Of a stretch of 21,427 nt of DNA, positions 14,628-21,267 are shown in pieces. The DNA is from a virus. The stretch lies in the IMG/VR virus record IMGVR_UViG_3300025151_003262, positions 1 through 21,427 of that record, one strand, 5' to 3'. Below the pieces are notes generated by a model that saw only the letters and a list, made by a program, of their open reading frames with translations, did no database searches and was not told where the DNA came from. Numbering within the stretch: position 1 is the first letter of the stretch; each line of letters begins with the position of its first letter. The translations under genes and the position numbers were made by a program.

Positions 14628-16838
14628 ATGACAATATCAAGTACAACTTTGCGTAACTCATATAGTGGTAACGGATCCACGACTGAGTTTTCGTACACAT
14701 TTCCGATTAATTCAACTTCAGAAATTTCTGTAATTGAAAGATCGGCTACTGGAACAGAAACAGTTAAATCAGAAGGATCTGGTTCTACTAACTATTCAAT
14801 AGTTGACAATGGAGCTAGCGGTGGAACGGTAACTATGGTTACGGCTCCCGCTTTGGGAACTACTTTAGTTCTTTTAAGAAACACAACTTTAACGCAAGAA
14901 ACAGATTATGTTGCAAACGATCCTTTTCCAGCTGAAACGCATGAAGACGCTTTGGATAAACTCCAAATGCAAAACCAAGAATTACAAGAAGAATTAGATA
15001 GATCATTTAAAGTTTCAAGAACAAATACTATTTCATCTGCTGAATTTACTGAAAGCGCAACAGATAGAGCTAGTAAAACTTTAGGATTTGATAGTGATGG
15101 TAATTTAACAACTGTAAGTGATTTCTTACCAGCGGGAGGCGATGCAGCGCAATTTACTTATTCAACAACAACGACAGACAGCGACCCAGGAAGTGGCTAT
15201 ATCCGTTTTAACAACTCAACTATTTCATCGGCAACTGCTGCATATATAGATGATAACGAGGCAAATGGAACCGATGTATCAGCTTGGTTATTATCATTTG
15301 ATGATGTTTCTGCTAATCCTACAAATAGAGGAAGAATAAGAATATCTAAATCTAATACTTTAGATGTATGGCACGTTTTTAAAATATCTGGAGCCTCAAC
15401 CGATGCCTCTGGTTATGTAAAATTAACTTTAACTTATATTGATGGAGCTGGAAGTTTATCAGCTGACGATAAAGTTTTTGTTTCATTTATTGCATCTGGA
15501 GAAGATGGAGTATCTCCAGGTTATTTTTATAAATTTGATACTGGTACATCTGACGCAGACCCAGGAGCGGGGGAAGTCTCCTTTAATAATGGTTCGTATG
15601 CAAGTGTAACTCAAATCTATATAGATGATGTCGACCAACACGGAGTAACAACACAAGCTGACACGATTACTTGGGATGACAGTACCGCTGGAACAAAAGG
15701 ATTTATTCAATTTGTCGATATTAACGACAAGACTACTTACGCAAAATTTAAAGTAACTGGTGCTGCAACTGACGCATCTGGTTATAACAAACTAACTGTA
15801 ACTCATGTTGTTTCAAATAATACATTTTCAGCAGCAGATGAGCTTTCAGTTCACTTTACCGCATCTGGTAATGATGGAGCTGTACCTGGTTATCTATATA
15901 CTTTTGATAATGGAACGAGTGATGCCGACCCTGGTTCTGGTGAAATAAGATTTAATAATGGAACTTACGCATCCGCTACAGCTATATACATTGATGATGC
16001 CGATGCAAATGGTGTTACTACTCAAACCGATACGATCACTTGGGATGATAGTACCTCAACTATAAAAGGATATTTACATATAGTTGATACTGACGACCCT
16101 ACGACTTATGCAAGATTTTCTATAACTGGTTCTTCAACAGATGCTAGTGGTTATAATAAATTAGCAGTTACGCATTTAGCATCTAATAATACTTTTTCTG
16201 CTGGCGATACTTTATCTGTTCACTTTACAAGACAAGGAGACAAAGGCGATACGGGGTCGACTGGTTCAACGGGGTCAACGGGTGCAAGTGGTGTAGCTGG
16301 AATTGCTATGACTTGGAGTAGCTCAACATCTGACGCTGATCCTGGTTCTGGAAAAATAGCTTTTAACCATGCAACACTTTCAAGCGTTTCAGTTTTATAT
16401 GTAGACGATGCAGATGACGCATCAGCAGATATTTCTGGTTGGGTTCAATCTTGGGATGATGCAACAAATACAGTTGCAAGAGGATTTGTAAGAGTAGAAA
16501 AAGAAGGAACACCATCAACTTACGCATTATATAAAGTAAATGGTGCTGTAACTGATGCCTCTGGATATACAAAAGTTCCAGTAGCTCATGTTGTATCAAA
16601 TGGATCTTTTTCAAATACAGATGGAGTAGGAGTACACTTCTCTCAATCTGGTACAGACGGATCAATGACTAGCTTTACCGTTGCTGGCTCATCTGGTTCA
16701 TCACAAACAATAACTAACGGTAATACTTTAACGATAGCGGCTGGTGCGAATATTACGACTACTGGAAGTTCTACAGATACAGTTACGATAGCTTGTACTT
16801 TAGATGATCCAACAGCTCTAGCAATCGCATTAGGATAA
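14628..16838 (+). CDS. Tail fibre protein with T7-type N-terminus, tandem repeats and collagen-like stretch
   Basis: This is a 736-residue protein. Residues 1-150 match the T7 gp17 N-terminal tail-attachment domain (TLRNSYSGNGSTTEFSYTFP start, LRNTTLTQETDYVANDPFPA near 84-103, then EDALDKLQMQNQELQEELDR coiled helix). Four repeats of about 122 residues follow, at about 174-297, 298-419, 420-540 and 558-680. Each opens with T-x-D-A/S-D-P-G-x-G and contains Y-I-D-D, W-D-D, T-D-A-S-G-Y and a closing VSF/VHF-x-x-x-G-x-D/K-G. Between repeats 3 and 4 is a collagen-like run of G-X-Y triplets (QGDKGDTGSTGSTGSTGASG). The C-terminal ~55 residues (SFTVAGSSGSSQTITNGNTL) form a typical phage fibre tip segment. 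The protein attaches to the tail and reaches the host surface. It may continue functionally with the downstream accessory proteins. Confidence 0.85.
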   Translation: MTISSTTLRNSYSGNGSTTEFSYTFPINSTSEISVIERSATGTETVKSEGSGSTNYSIVDNGASGGTVTMVTAPALGTTLVLLRNTTLTQETDYVANDPFPAETHEDALDKLQMQNQELQEELDRSFKVSRTNTISSAEFTESATDRASKTLGFDSDGNLTTVSDFLPAGGDAAQFTYSTTTTDSDPGSGYIRFNNSTISSATAAYIDDNEANGTDVSAWLLSFDDVSANPTNRGRIRISKSNTLDVWHVFKISGASTDASGYVKLTLTYIDGAGSLSADDKVFVSFIASGEDGVSPGYFYKFDTGTSDADPGAGEVSFNNGSYASVTQIYIDDVDQHGVTTQADTITWDDSTAGTKGFIQFVDINDKTTYAKFKVTGAATDASGYNKLTVTHVVSNNTFSAADELSVHFTASGNDGAVPGYLYTFDNGTSDADPGSGEIRFNNGTYASATAIYIDDADANGVTTQTDTITWDDSTSTIKGYLHIVDTDDPTTYARFSITGSSTDASGYNKLAVTHLASNNTFSAGDTLSVHFTRQGDKGDTGSTGSTGSTGASGVAGIAMTWSSSTSDADPGSGKIAFNHATLSSVSVLYVDDADDASADISGWVQSWDDATNTVARGFVRVEKEGTPSTYALYKVNGAVTDASGYTKVPVAHVVSNGSFSNTDGVGVHFSQSGTDGSMTSFTVAGSSGSSQTITNGNTLTIAAGANITTTGSSTDTVTIACTLDDPTALAIALG
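15148..16662 (+). repeat. Four tandem ~366-nt repeats in the tail fibre gene
   Basis: Copies start near 15148, 15519, 15885 and 16299. Copies 2 and 3 are the most alike in protein sequence (TSDADPGxGE, DITTQxDTITWDDST, TDASGYNKLxVTH shared), suggesting the most recent duplication. Copies 1 and 4 are the most diverged and share the W(V/L)xS(F/W)DD variant in place of the TWDDST one. The codons between copies 3 and 4 (16244-16300) hold tandem 9-nt units coding Gly-Ser-Thr. Confidence 0.8.
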
Positions 16839-16851
16839 TAGGAGGATATAA

Positions 16852-17217
16852 ATGGCAAATACTTTTAAGACAGTTACTTTTGCAGCAGAACCAGCATCGG
16901 CTGGCACACCTTATAAAATGTATACGGTTGCTGGAAGTACGACTACAGTTGTACTTGGTTTAATCCTAACTAATATTCATTCTTCAGCAGTAACAGTTGA
17001 GGTAGAATTAGTTAGTGATACAGCAAACAGAGGTGGCGCAAATAATGTAGCAAACGGAACATCATTCTTAGTGAAGGATGTAACTATTCCAGCTGGAAGT
17101 TCATTAGAACTTTTATCTGGTGGAAAAGTTGTATTAGAAGCAACAGATGAAATTAAAATAGATTGTTCTGTAGCTGATAAAGTTTCAGGCACATTGTCTA
17201 TAATGGAGATAACATAA
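16852..17217 (+). CDS. Small beta-sandwich virion protein (fibre-region accessory), hypothetical
   Basis: This is a 121-residue protein with a regular alternating pattern of short beta strands (TVVLGLILTNIHSSAVTVEV, about 32-51; VKDVTIPAGSSLELLSGGKV, about 73-92). It carries the P-A-G-S-S-L-E-L turn often found in small phage tail or head-decoration proteins of marine phages. Its exact role is unknown to me; a fibre-associated or virion surface protein fits its place directly after the fibre gene. It has a perfect Shine-Dalgarno AGGAGG (16840-16845), 6 nt before the ATG, the strongest in the window, so high expression is likely. No signal peptide or membrane segment is visible. The stop is one base before the next start. 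Confidence 0.65.
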   Translation: MANTFKTVTFAAEPASAGTPYKMYTVAGSTTTVVLGLILTNIHSSAVTVEVELVSDTANRGGANNVANGTSFLVKDVTIPAGSSLELLSGGKVVLEATDEIKIDCSVADKVSGTLSIMEIT

Positions 17218-17218
17218 G

Positions 17219-17836
17219 ATGGCTTTCATAGGTAAAAAACCAACAGACGCACCTTTAACTTCAAGTGATGTAGCAGATGGAATTATTACTAATGCTAAAC
17301 TAGCACAAGATATAATTTCTGGAGATACTGCTCTTGCAGTTGCTCCAGCAGACACAGATGAATTTTTAGTATCTGATGCTGGAACATTAAAAAGAATAGA
17401 TTACAGTTTAATTAAAGCTGCTAATTCTGACGCATTTTTAGCCATCAAAACAAGTAATCAAAGTATTAGCGATAGTACAACTACAGCATTGACTTATGAT
17501 ACTGAAAGATATGACACAGGAAGTAATTTTGCATCAAATGCTTATACTGTTCCTAGTGATGGTTATTATTATTTATATACAAAATTAACGATTAATGGAA
17601 CACCATCTGCTGGAAGATTTGGATGTTCAATTATGCAAGGTAGCACAACTCTTGCAGATTGCCAAAATGGAAGCGGTGGAGCAGCATATAATACTATGGG
17701 TGTAAGTGTAATAGTTAATTTATCTGCTAGTGATGTAATTGATATAGATTGCAGACAAACAACTGGAAGTACGCAAGAGGTTTATGGTGCATCTTGGAAC
17801 TCAACATATTTCGGTGGTTTTAAATTAAATATATAG
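17219..17836 (+). CDS. C1q-like tail fibre tip / receptor-binding protein 1
   Basis: This is a 205-residue protein. The N-terminus MAFIGKKPTDAPLTSSDVAD is a short docking-type segment. Residues about 25-67 (TNAKLAQDIISGDTAL through SDAGTLKRIDYSLI) are a module shared with the protein at 18181. Residues about 85-205 fit a C1q/TNF-like trimeric jelly roll (YTVPSDGYYYLYTKLTING, LSASDVIDIDC, and a closing GGFKLNI strand). Phage proteins with this fold usually bind host surface structures. Its repeat in the next cassette points to diversification of host recognition. The receptor-binding role is inferred from fold and context. The start is one base after the preceding stop, with GGAG about 10 nt upstream. 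Confidence 0.7.
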   Translation: MAFIGKKPTDAPLTSSDVADGIITNAKLAQDIISGDTALAVAPADTDEFLVSDAGTLKRIDYSLIKAANSDAFLAIKTSNQSISDSTTTALTYDTERYDTGSNFASNAYTVPSDGYYYLYTKLTINGTPSAGRFGCSIMQGSTTLADCQNGSGGAAYNTMGVSVIVNLSASDVIDIDCRQTTGSTQEVYGASWNSTYFGGFKLNI

Positions 17837-17844
17837 GATAAATT

Positions 17845-18177
17845 ATGGCAACATTAAAAACAAAAATTAAATTATATGCAGAAGCAAATAGTGTGGCTAA
17901 TGTAGATTTTGATAAACAAGTTATACTTAAAGATGATGGGGATGGAGTTGTTTATATTGATAAATGGAATATTGATAGTCTTGCACAACCAACTGATGAA
18001 CAACTAGCAACTTATGAAGGTTCCGCACAAACAGAAGAAAATAATAATGTTGTTATTGCTAATCGTAAATCTGAATATGGAACAACTGAACATCAAATAG
18101 AAAACATAATTGAAAATGGTTTAGAAGCAGAACAAACCAGAGTTCAAGCAATTAAAGATAAATATCCAAAGGAATAA
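17845..18177 (+). CDS. Fibre assembly chaperone-like protein, copy A
   Basis: This is a 110-residue acidic, mostly helical protein. It has a short beta start (MATLKTKIKLYAEANSVANV), a central W-N-x-x-x-L-A-x-P-T-D-E-Q-L-A-T-Y motif (about residues 43-60) and a helical C-terminus with R/K-x-x-Y-G and IKDKYPKE. The 'PTDEQL' sequence after a short strand resembles small phage tail/fibre assembly proteins of the XkdW type, but the match is to the general pattern only. A close paralogue lies at 19037, each directly after a C1q-like protein. A chaperone or co-assembly partner for that protein is the simplest reading. The stop is 3 nt from the next ATG, and AAGGAA within its last codons can serve as that gene's ribosome site. 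Confidence 0.55.
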   Translation: MATLKTKIKLYAEANSVANVDFDKQVILKDDGDGVVYIDKWNIDSLAQPTDEQLATYEGSAQTEENNNVVIANRKSEYGTTEHQIENIIENGLEAEQTRVQAIKDKYPKE

Positions 18178-18180
18178 TCA

Positions 18181-19035
18181 ATGTATATAGGAAAAGAACC
18201 AATAGTAGGAAACTTTCAAAAGTGTGATGCTATTACTGTCGTTAATGGACAAGCAGCATACACATTACAAGTAAGCTCAACAAATGTAGTTCCAGAAAGT
18301 GCAAATCACATGCTGGTTTCACTTAATGGAATTTTACAAGCACCAGTAACTTCATTTACTGTATCTGGTTCAACACTTACTTTTGCATCAAACTTAGCAA
18401 CAGGTGATGTTATAGACTTTGTAATCTTGTTAGGTAATGTTCTTGATCTTGGAACTCCAAGCGATGGAACTGTAACCAATGCAAAATTAGCACAGGATAT
18501 TATATCTGGAGAAACTGCTTTAACAAGTGAGCCAGCATCAACTGATGAACTACTTCTTTCGGATGCTGGTACTTTAAAGAGAATTGATTATAGTTTAATA
18601 ACTAATACTCCAGCTTTTCAAGCATACCTTTCAGCAGACCAAACTGTGACAAGTGGTACAGAAACAAAAATTCAACTTAACACAGAAGATTTTGATACTG
18701 ATAGTGCCTATGATAATTCTACTAACTATAGATTTACACCTCAAACTGCAGGTAAATATTTTGTTTATGCAACAGTTAGAGGAAATGCAGGTTCTTCAGC
18801 TTTAGATTTAGAAATGACAGCAATTTATAAAAATGGTTCTTCATTTATTGAAAATCAAATTGATTTTAGAGCTAATGATGCACTATTAGCAGGTATAACA
18901 GTTACCGCTTTTATTGATATGAATGGTAGTTCAGATTATTTAGAATGTTATGCAAGATGTTTAGGCGGAACAACCATAAAAGGTTCTTCAACAAGACCAT
19001 CAGTATTTGGAGCATTTAAAATAACAGGAGCATAA
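18181..19035 (+). CDS. C1q-like tail fibre tip / receptor-binding protein 2
   Basis: This is a 284-residue paralogue of the protein at 17219, with an extra N-terminal domain of about 90 residues (KCDAITVVNGQAAYTLQVSS, MLVSLNGILQAP, DVIDFVILLGNVLD), a common attachment domain in marine phage fibre proteins. The shared linker KLAQDIISGETAL ... SDAGTLKRIDYSLI occupies about residues 98-142. The C-terminal ~140 residues again fit a C1q-like jelly roll (RFTPQTAGKYFVYATVRGNA; FGAFKITGA end) but differ extensively from copy 1, as expected if the tip has diversified for another receptor. The start ATG is 3 nt after the preceding stop with AAGGAA upstream. Trimeric assembly and receptor binding are inference. 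Confidence 0.7.
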   Translation: MYIGKEPIVGNFQKCDAITVVNGQAAYTLQVSSTNVVPESANHMLVSLNGILQAPVTSFTVSGSTLTFASNLATGDVIDFVILLGNVLDLGTPSDGTVTNAKLAQDIISGETALTSEPASTDELLLSDAGTLKRIDYSLITNTPAFQAYLSADQTVTSGTETKIQLNTEDFDTDSAYDNSTNYRFTPQTAGKYFVYATVRGNAGSSALDLEMTAIYKNGSSFIENQIDFRANDALLAGITVTAFIDMNGSSDYLECYARCLGGTTIKGSSTRPSVFGAFKITGA

Positions 19036-19036
19036 T

Positions 19037-19369
19037 ATGGCAATTTTAAAAACAAGAGTAAAAAAATATTTAGAAGCTAACTCAAAAACTTGGGAAGCTG
19101 AACAAGATAATATTAAACTTCAAAACGATAGTGATGGTAATGGAGATTATATTCATACATGGAATGTTTCTGGTCTTGCAAAACCAACCGATGAACAATT
19201 AGCAACTTATAATTCTGCTGCTACAACAGAAGAAAATAATAATGTTATAAGATCAACTAGAAGATCAGCTTATGGCGATATTGGAGATCAGCTAGACGAA
19301 ATTTATAAAGATATAGATGCTTGGAAAGCAAGAATAAAATCAATTAAAGACGCAAATCCGAAGGAGTAA
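19037..19369 (+). CDS. Fibre assembly chaperone-like protein, copy B
   Basis: This is a 110-residue paralogue of the protein at 17845. It has the same length, the same PTDEQLATY...TEENNNV core and the same PKE end, with a start MAILKTRVKKYLEANSKTWE. The C-terminal half differs: YGDIGDQLDEIYKDIDAWKA is the form seen more widely in marine phages and predicts a clear helix pair. Being paired with a different C1q-like protein suggests that each chaperone-like protein serves its own upstream neighbour. The last codons contain AAGGAG (19361-19366), the ribosome site for a 20-codon ORF that starts at 19373. The start follows the preceding stop by one base. Confidence 0.6.
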   Translation: MAILKTRVKKYLEANSKTWEAEQDNIKLQNDSDGNGDYIHTWNVSGLAKPTDEQLATYNSAATTEENNNVIRSTRRSAYGDIGDQLDEIYKDIDAWKARIKSIKDANPKE

Positions 19370-19372
19370 TCA

Positions 19373-19435
19373 ATGGCTTTAGCTTCACTTCGTTTCACTA
19401 AAGAAATGAGAGGTAACTCATGGCAATCAAAGTAG
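19373..19435 (+). CDS. 20-codon mini-ORF, possible remnant of a third fibre gene
   Basis: The ATG at 19373 opens MALASLRFTKEMRGNSWQSK and stops at TAG 19433-19435. It has a good Shine-Dalgarno (AAGGAG, 6 nt spacing), better than that of several real genes here. It sits exactly where the next fibre gene starts after the equivalent gene in cassette A. It overlaps the first codons of the gene at 19420 in another frame. It may be a leader that couples translation into that gene, or the stub left when a third fibre gene was lost by recombination. I do not recognise the peptide. Confidence 0.4.
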   Translation: MALASLRFTKEMRGNSWQSK

Positions 19436-20025
19436 CCAATAATCAATCCTTGACTGCGATTACAGCTTTACCAGCAGCAGTTTCTGGTGGTGCTATGACT
19501 TTATTAGAAACGCAGACTGCATCAAGTTCAGCTACAATTTCTTTTACAAGTAATATTGATAGTACCTATGATGAGTATGTGTTTAAGTTTATAGATATGC
19601 ACCCAGAAGAAGATAATAAAAAATTTACTTTTCAAGTAGATACAGGAACTAACACAAATTATAATCAAACTATTACATCTACTGCTTTTTCTTCAGCTAA
19701 TAGTGAGCCTGATGATTATACACTTTTAGCTTATAATGCTGCAGAAGATCAAGCACAAGGTACAGGTTTTCAACCACTAATAGTTGGCAATGGAAATGGC
19801 AATGACGAAAGTTTTTCAGGATATTTACATTTATTTAATCCCAGTAGTGCTACATATGTGAAACATTTTATATCAAGATGTCATACTTATCATTTTGAAA
19901 ATATAGCATTTTCTTTATTTACATCAGGATATGTTAATACAACAACAGCTCTTACAAGAGTTCAGTTCAAAATGTCATCAGGAGATATTGATGCAGGAGT
20001 AATAAAATTATATGGCATTAGTTAA
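19420..20025 (+). CDS. Tip-type virion protein paralogue 1 of 3
   Basis: This is a 201-residue predicted beta-rich protein. Its plan is shared with the next two genes: a short N-terminal segment (MAIKVANNQSLTAITALP), then GGAMTLLETQTASSSATISF (about residues 23-42), a strand region with E-Y-V-F-K-F-I-D-M-H-P (about 52-62), a variable middle (about 65-120), then FNPSSATYVKHF, a variable stretch, TTALTRVQFKMSSGDIDAG and a closing KLYGIS. Families of this form are common in marine phages near fibre genes; a surface or fibre-tip role is inferred. The start has GAGAGG 6 nt upstream and lies inside the mini-ORF at 19373. Its stop overlaps the next gene by 14 nt. Confidence 0.65.
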   Translation: MAIKVANNQSLTAITALPAAVSGGAMTLLETQTASSSATISFTSNIDSTYDEYVFKFIDMHPEEDNKKFTFQVDTGTNTNYNQTITSTAFSSANSEPDDYTLLAYNAAEDQAQGTGFQPLIVGNGNGNDESFSGYLHLFNPSSATYVKHFISRCHTYHFENIAFSLFTSGYVNTTTALTRVQFKMSSGDIDAGVIKLYGIS

Positions 20026-20632
20026 ATACAACAACAATTCTATAAGTGCTATTACAGCAGCTTCTAGCTTACCTACTGGTGCTATGACTTTGATTAAAGA
20101 ACAAACAGCATCTTCAAGTTCTACTATTAGCTTTGTTCATGGTACATCAGATGTAGTCTTGGATGGCACATATCCTATTTATTTATTTAAGTTTATTAAT
20201 ATTCATCCAGCAACAGATCAAAAAAAATTTATGTTTCAAGGCACAACAAATGGTAGTGATTTTAATACAACAATGACTACTACATGGCTTCAAACATATC
20301 ATGATGAAGCAGATAGTAGTACAAATTTATCTTATATAACTGGAGAAGATCAAGCACAAGGAACAGCTTTTCAATCTCTTTGTGAAGATTTAGGTAATGA
20401 TAACGATCAATGTTTTTCTGGCGAACTTTATCTTTTTTCGCCATCGTCAACTACTTACGTCAAACATTTTATGTCTGTTGGAAGTGAGGCATATTTTAGT
20501 AATTATAATAACTCAGCTAGAGTAGCTGGTTATTTCAACACAACTTCAGCTATTACTGGACTTCAGTTTAAAATGGAAAGTGGAGATGTAGATAGTGGCA
20601 CTTTCAAACTCTATGGAATTAAGGATAGTTAA
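20012..20632 (+). CDS. Tip-type virion protein paralogue 2 of 3
   Basis: This is a 206-residue protein with the blocks described for the gene at 19420. Here they read GAMTLIKEQTASSSSTISFV, GTSDVVLDGTYPIYLFKFIN, IHPATDQKKFMFQGT, SPSSTTYVKHFMSV and YFNTTSAITGLQFKMESGD, with a closing KLYGIKDS. The start ATG lies 14 nt inside the previous gene, so that the codons for YGIS and stop are read out of frame as MALVK. No independent Shine-Dalgarno is evident, and translation is probably by coupling. GTSDVVLD is shared with paralogue 3 and lacking in paralogue 1, so copies 2 and 3 diverged last. The function is not established; a receptor-contacting virion protein is plausible given the variable centre. 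Confidence 0.65.
   Translation: MALVKYNNNSISAITAASSLPTGAMTLIKEQTASSSSTISFVHGTSDVVLDGTYPIYLFKFINIHPATDQKKFMFQGTTNGSDFNTTMTTTWLQTYHDEADSSTNLSYITGEDQAQGTAFQSLCEDLGNDNDQCFSGELYLFSPSSTTYVKHFMSVGSEAYFSNYNNSARVAGYFNTTSAITGLQFKMESGDVDSGTFKLYGIKDS
20525..20550 (+). repeat. 26-bp identical block, copy in paralogue 2
   Basis: This block is identical over exactly 26 bases to 21157-21182 in paralogue 3 and encodes AGYFNTTSA. The surrounding sequence of the two genes differs clearly, also at synonymous sites, so exact identity here suggests recent gene conversion or a recombination anchor. Confidence 0.75.
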
Positions 20633-21258
20633 TGAGTATTGTTAAATTAAATAATAGAGGTGTAAGATCAGCTACAGCTTTTGGAAGCATATCAGCTTTA
20701 GGAGAAATGAGGTTTATTAAAAAACAAACTGCCTCATCATCTGCAACTATATCCTTTGTTGATGGAACAAGCGATGTTGTTTTGGATAATACTTACAAGG
20801 AATACTTATTTACTTTTAATAATATACATCCATCAGCAAATAGTGTTTTAAGTTTTCAAGGAAATGCTGCTGGAGGTAGTGGTTACAATGAAACTGTAAC
20901 CTGTACTCATTTTCAAAATTATCATGAAGAAGATGATGGAGGAACTGGATTTGGCTATGATACTGGAAGCGATCTAGCACAATCAACAAATTTTATACCT
21001 CTTACATCTGGATCAACAGCAATTAATAATGATGATTGTATGTGTGGAGAAATAATTTTGTTTAATCCATCATCAACTACATTCGTAAAACATTTTATAG
21101 CAAAATTTACAAATGTTAATTCAACAAGTGATCCAAATGCTAATTCAAGTTATGTTGCTGGTTATTTCAACACAACTTCAGCAATAGACGAAATACAATT
21201 TAAAATGAGTTCTGGCAACATAGACGCTGGAGATATTTGTTTATATGGAATTAATTAA
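20632..21258 (+). CDS. Tip-type virion protein paralogue 3 of 3
   Basis: This is a 208-residue protein with the family blocks MRFIKKQTASSSATISFVDG, GTSDVVLDNTYKEYLFTFNN, NPSSTTFVKHFIAKF, AGYFNTTSAIDEIQFKMSSG and a closing CLYGIN. The middle differs from paralogues 1 and 2, with more Gly/Ser and four Cys residues in all (TCTHF, DDCMCG and ICLYG), unlike its sisters. Whether these form disulphides cannot be said. The start overlaps the previous stop by 1 nt (TAATG). It is followed by AAGGAG and the next gene, a tail assembly chaperone start. The function is inferred from neighbourhood only. Confidence 0.65.
   Translation: MSIVKLNNRGVRSATAFGSISALGEMRFIKKQTASSSATISFVDGTSDVVLDNTYKEYLFTFNNIHPSANSVLSFQGNAAGGSGYNETVTCTHFQNYHEEDDGGTGFGYDTGSDLAQSTNFIPLTSGSTAINNDDCMCGEIILFNPSSTTFVKHFIAKFTNVNSTSDPNANSSYVAGYFNTTSAIDEIQFKMSSGNIDAGDICLYGIN
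21157..21182 (+). repeat. 26-bp identical block, copy in paralogue 3
   Basis: This is the partner of 20525-20550 and lies 632 bases downstream. Bases on both sides of the block differ between the two genes. Confidence 0.75.
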
Positions 21259-21267
21259 GGAGAAAAC

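Larger units (their letters stand above)
17219..19369 (+). repeat. Duplicated fibre-protein/chaperone cassette
   Basis: Cassette A (17219-18177) and cassette B (18181-19369) each hold a C1q-like fibre protein followed by a 110-residue chaperone-like protein. The fibre proteins share the KLAQDIISG...SDAGTLKRIDYSLI block (nucleotides 17284-17412 and 18471-18600), which differs mostly at synonymous positions. The 110-residue proteins share the block PTDEQLATY, TEENNNV and the C-terminal PKE. The sequences after each 110-residue gene are also alike (AAGGA/G-TAATCAATG). Confidence 0.8.
19420..21258 (+). repeat. Three tandem paralogous genes
   Basis: The genes at 19420, 20012 and 20632 encode proteins of 201, 206 and 208 residues with the same order of conserved blocks: Q-T-A-S-S-S-x-T-I-S-F, an F-K-F-I-x-I/M-H-P strand, N/S-P-S-S-x-T-Y/F-V-K-H-F, F-K-M-x-S-G-x-I/V-D-x-G and C-terminal L-Y-G-I. 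The middle part differs most. Copies 2 and 3 are closest and share GTSDVVLD and an identical 26-bp stretch. Confidence 0.8.
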
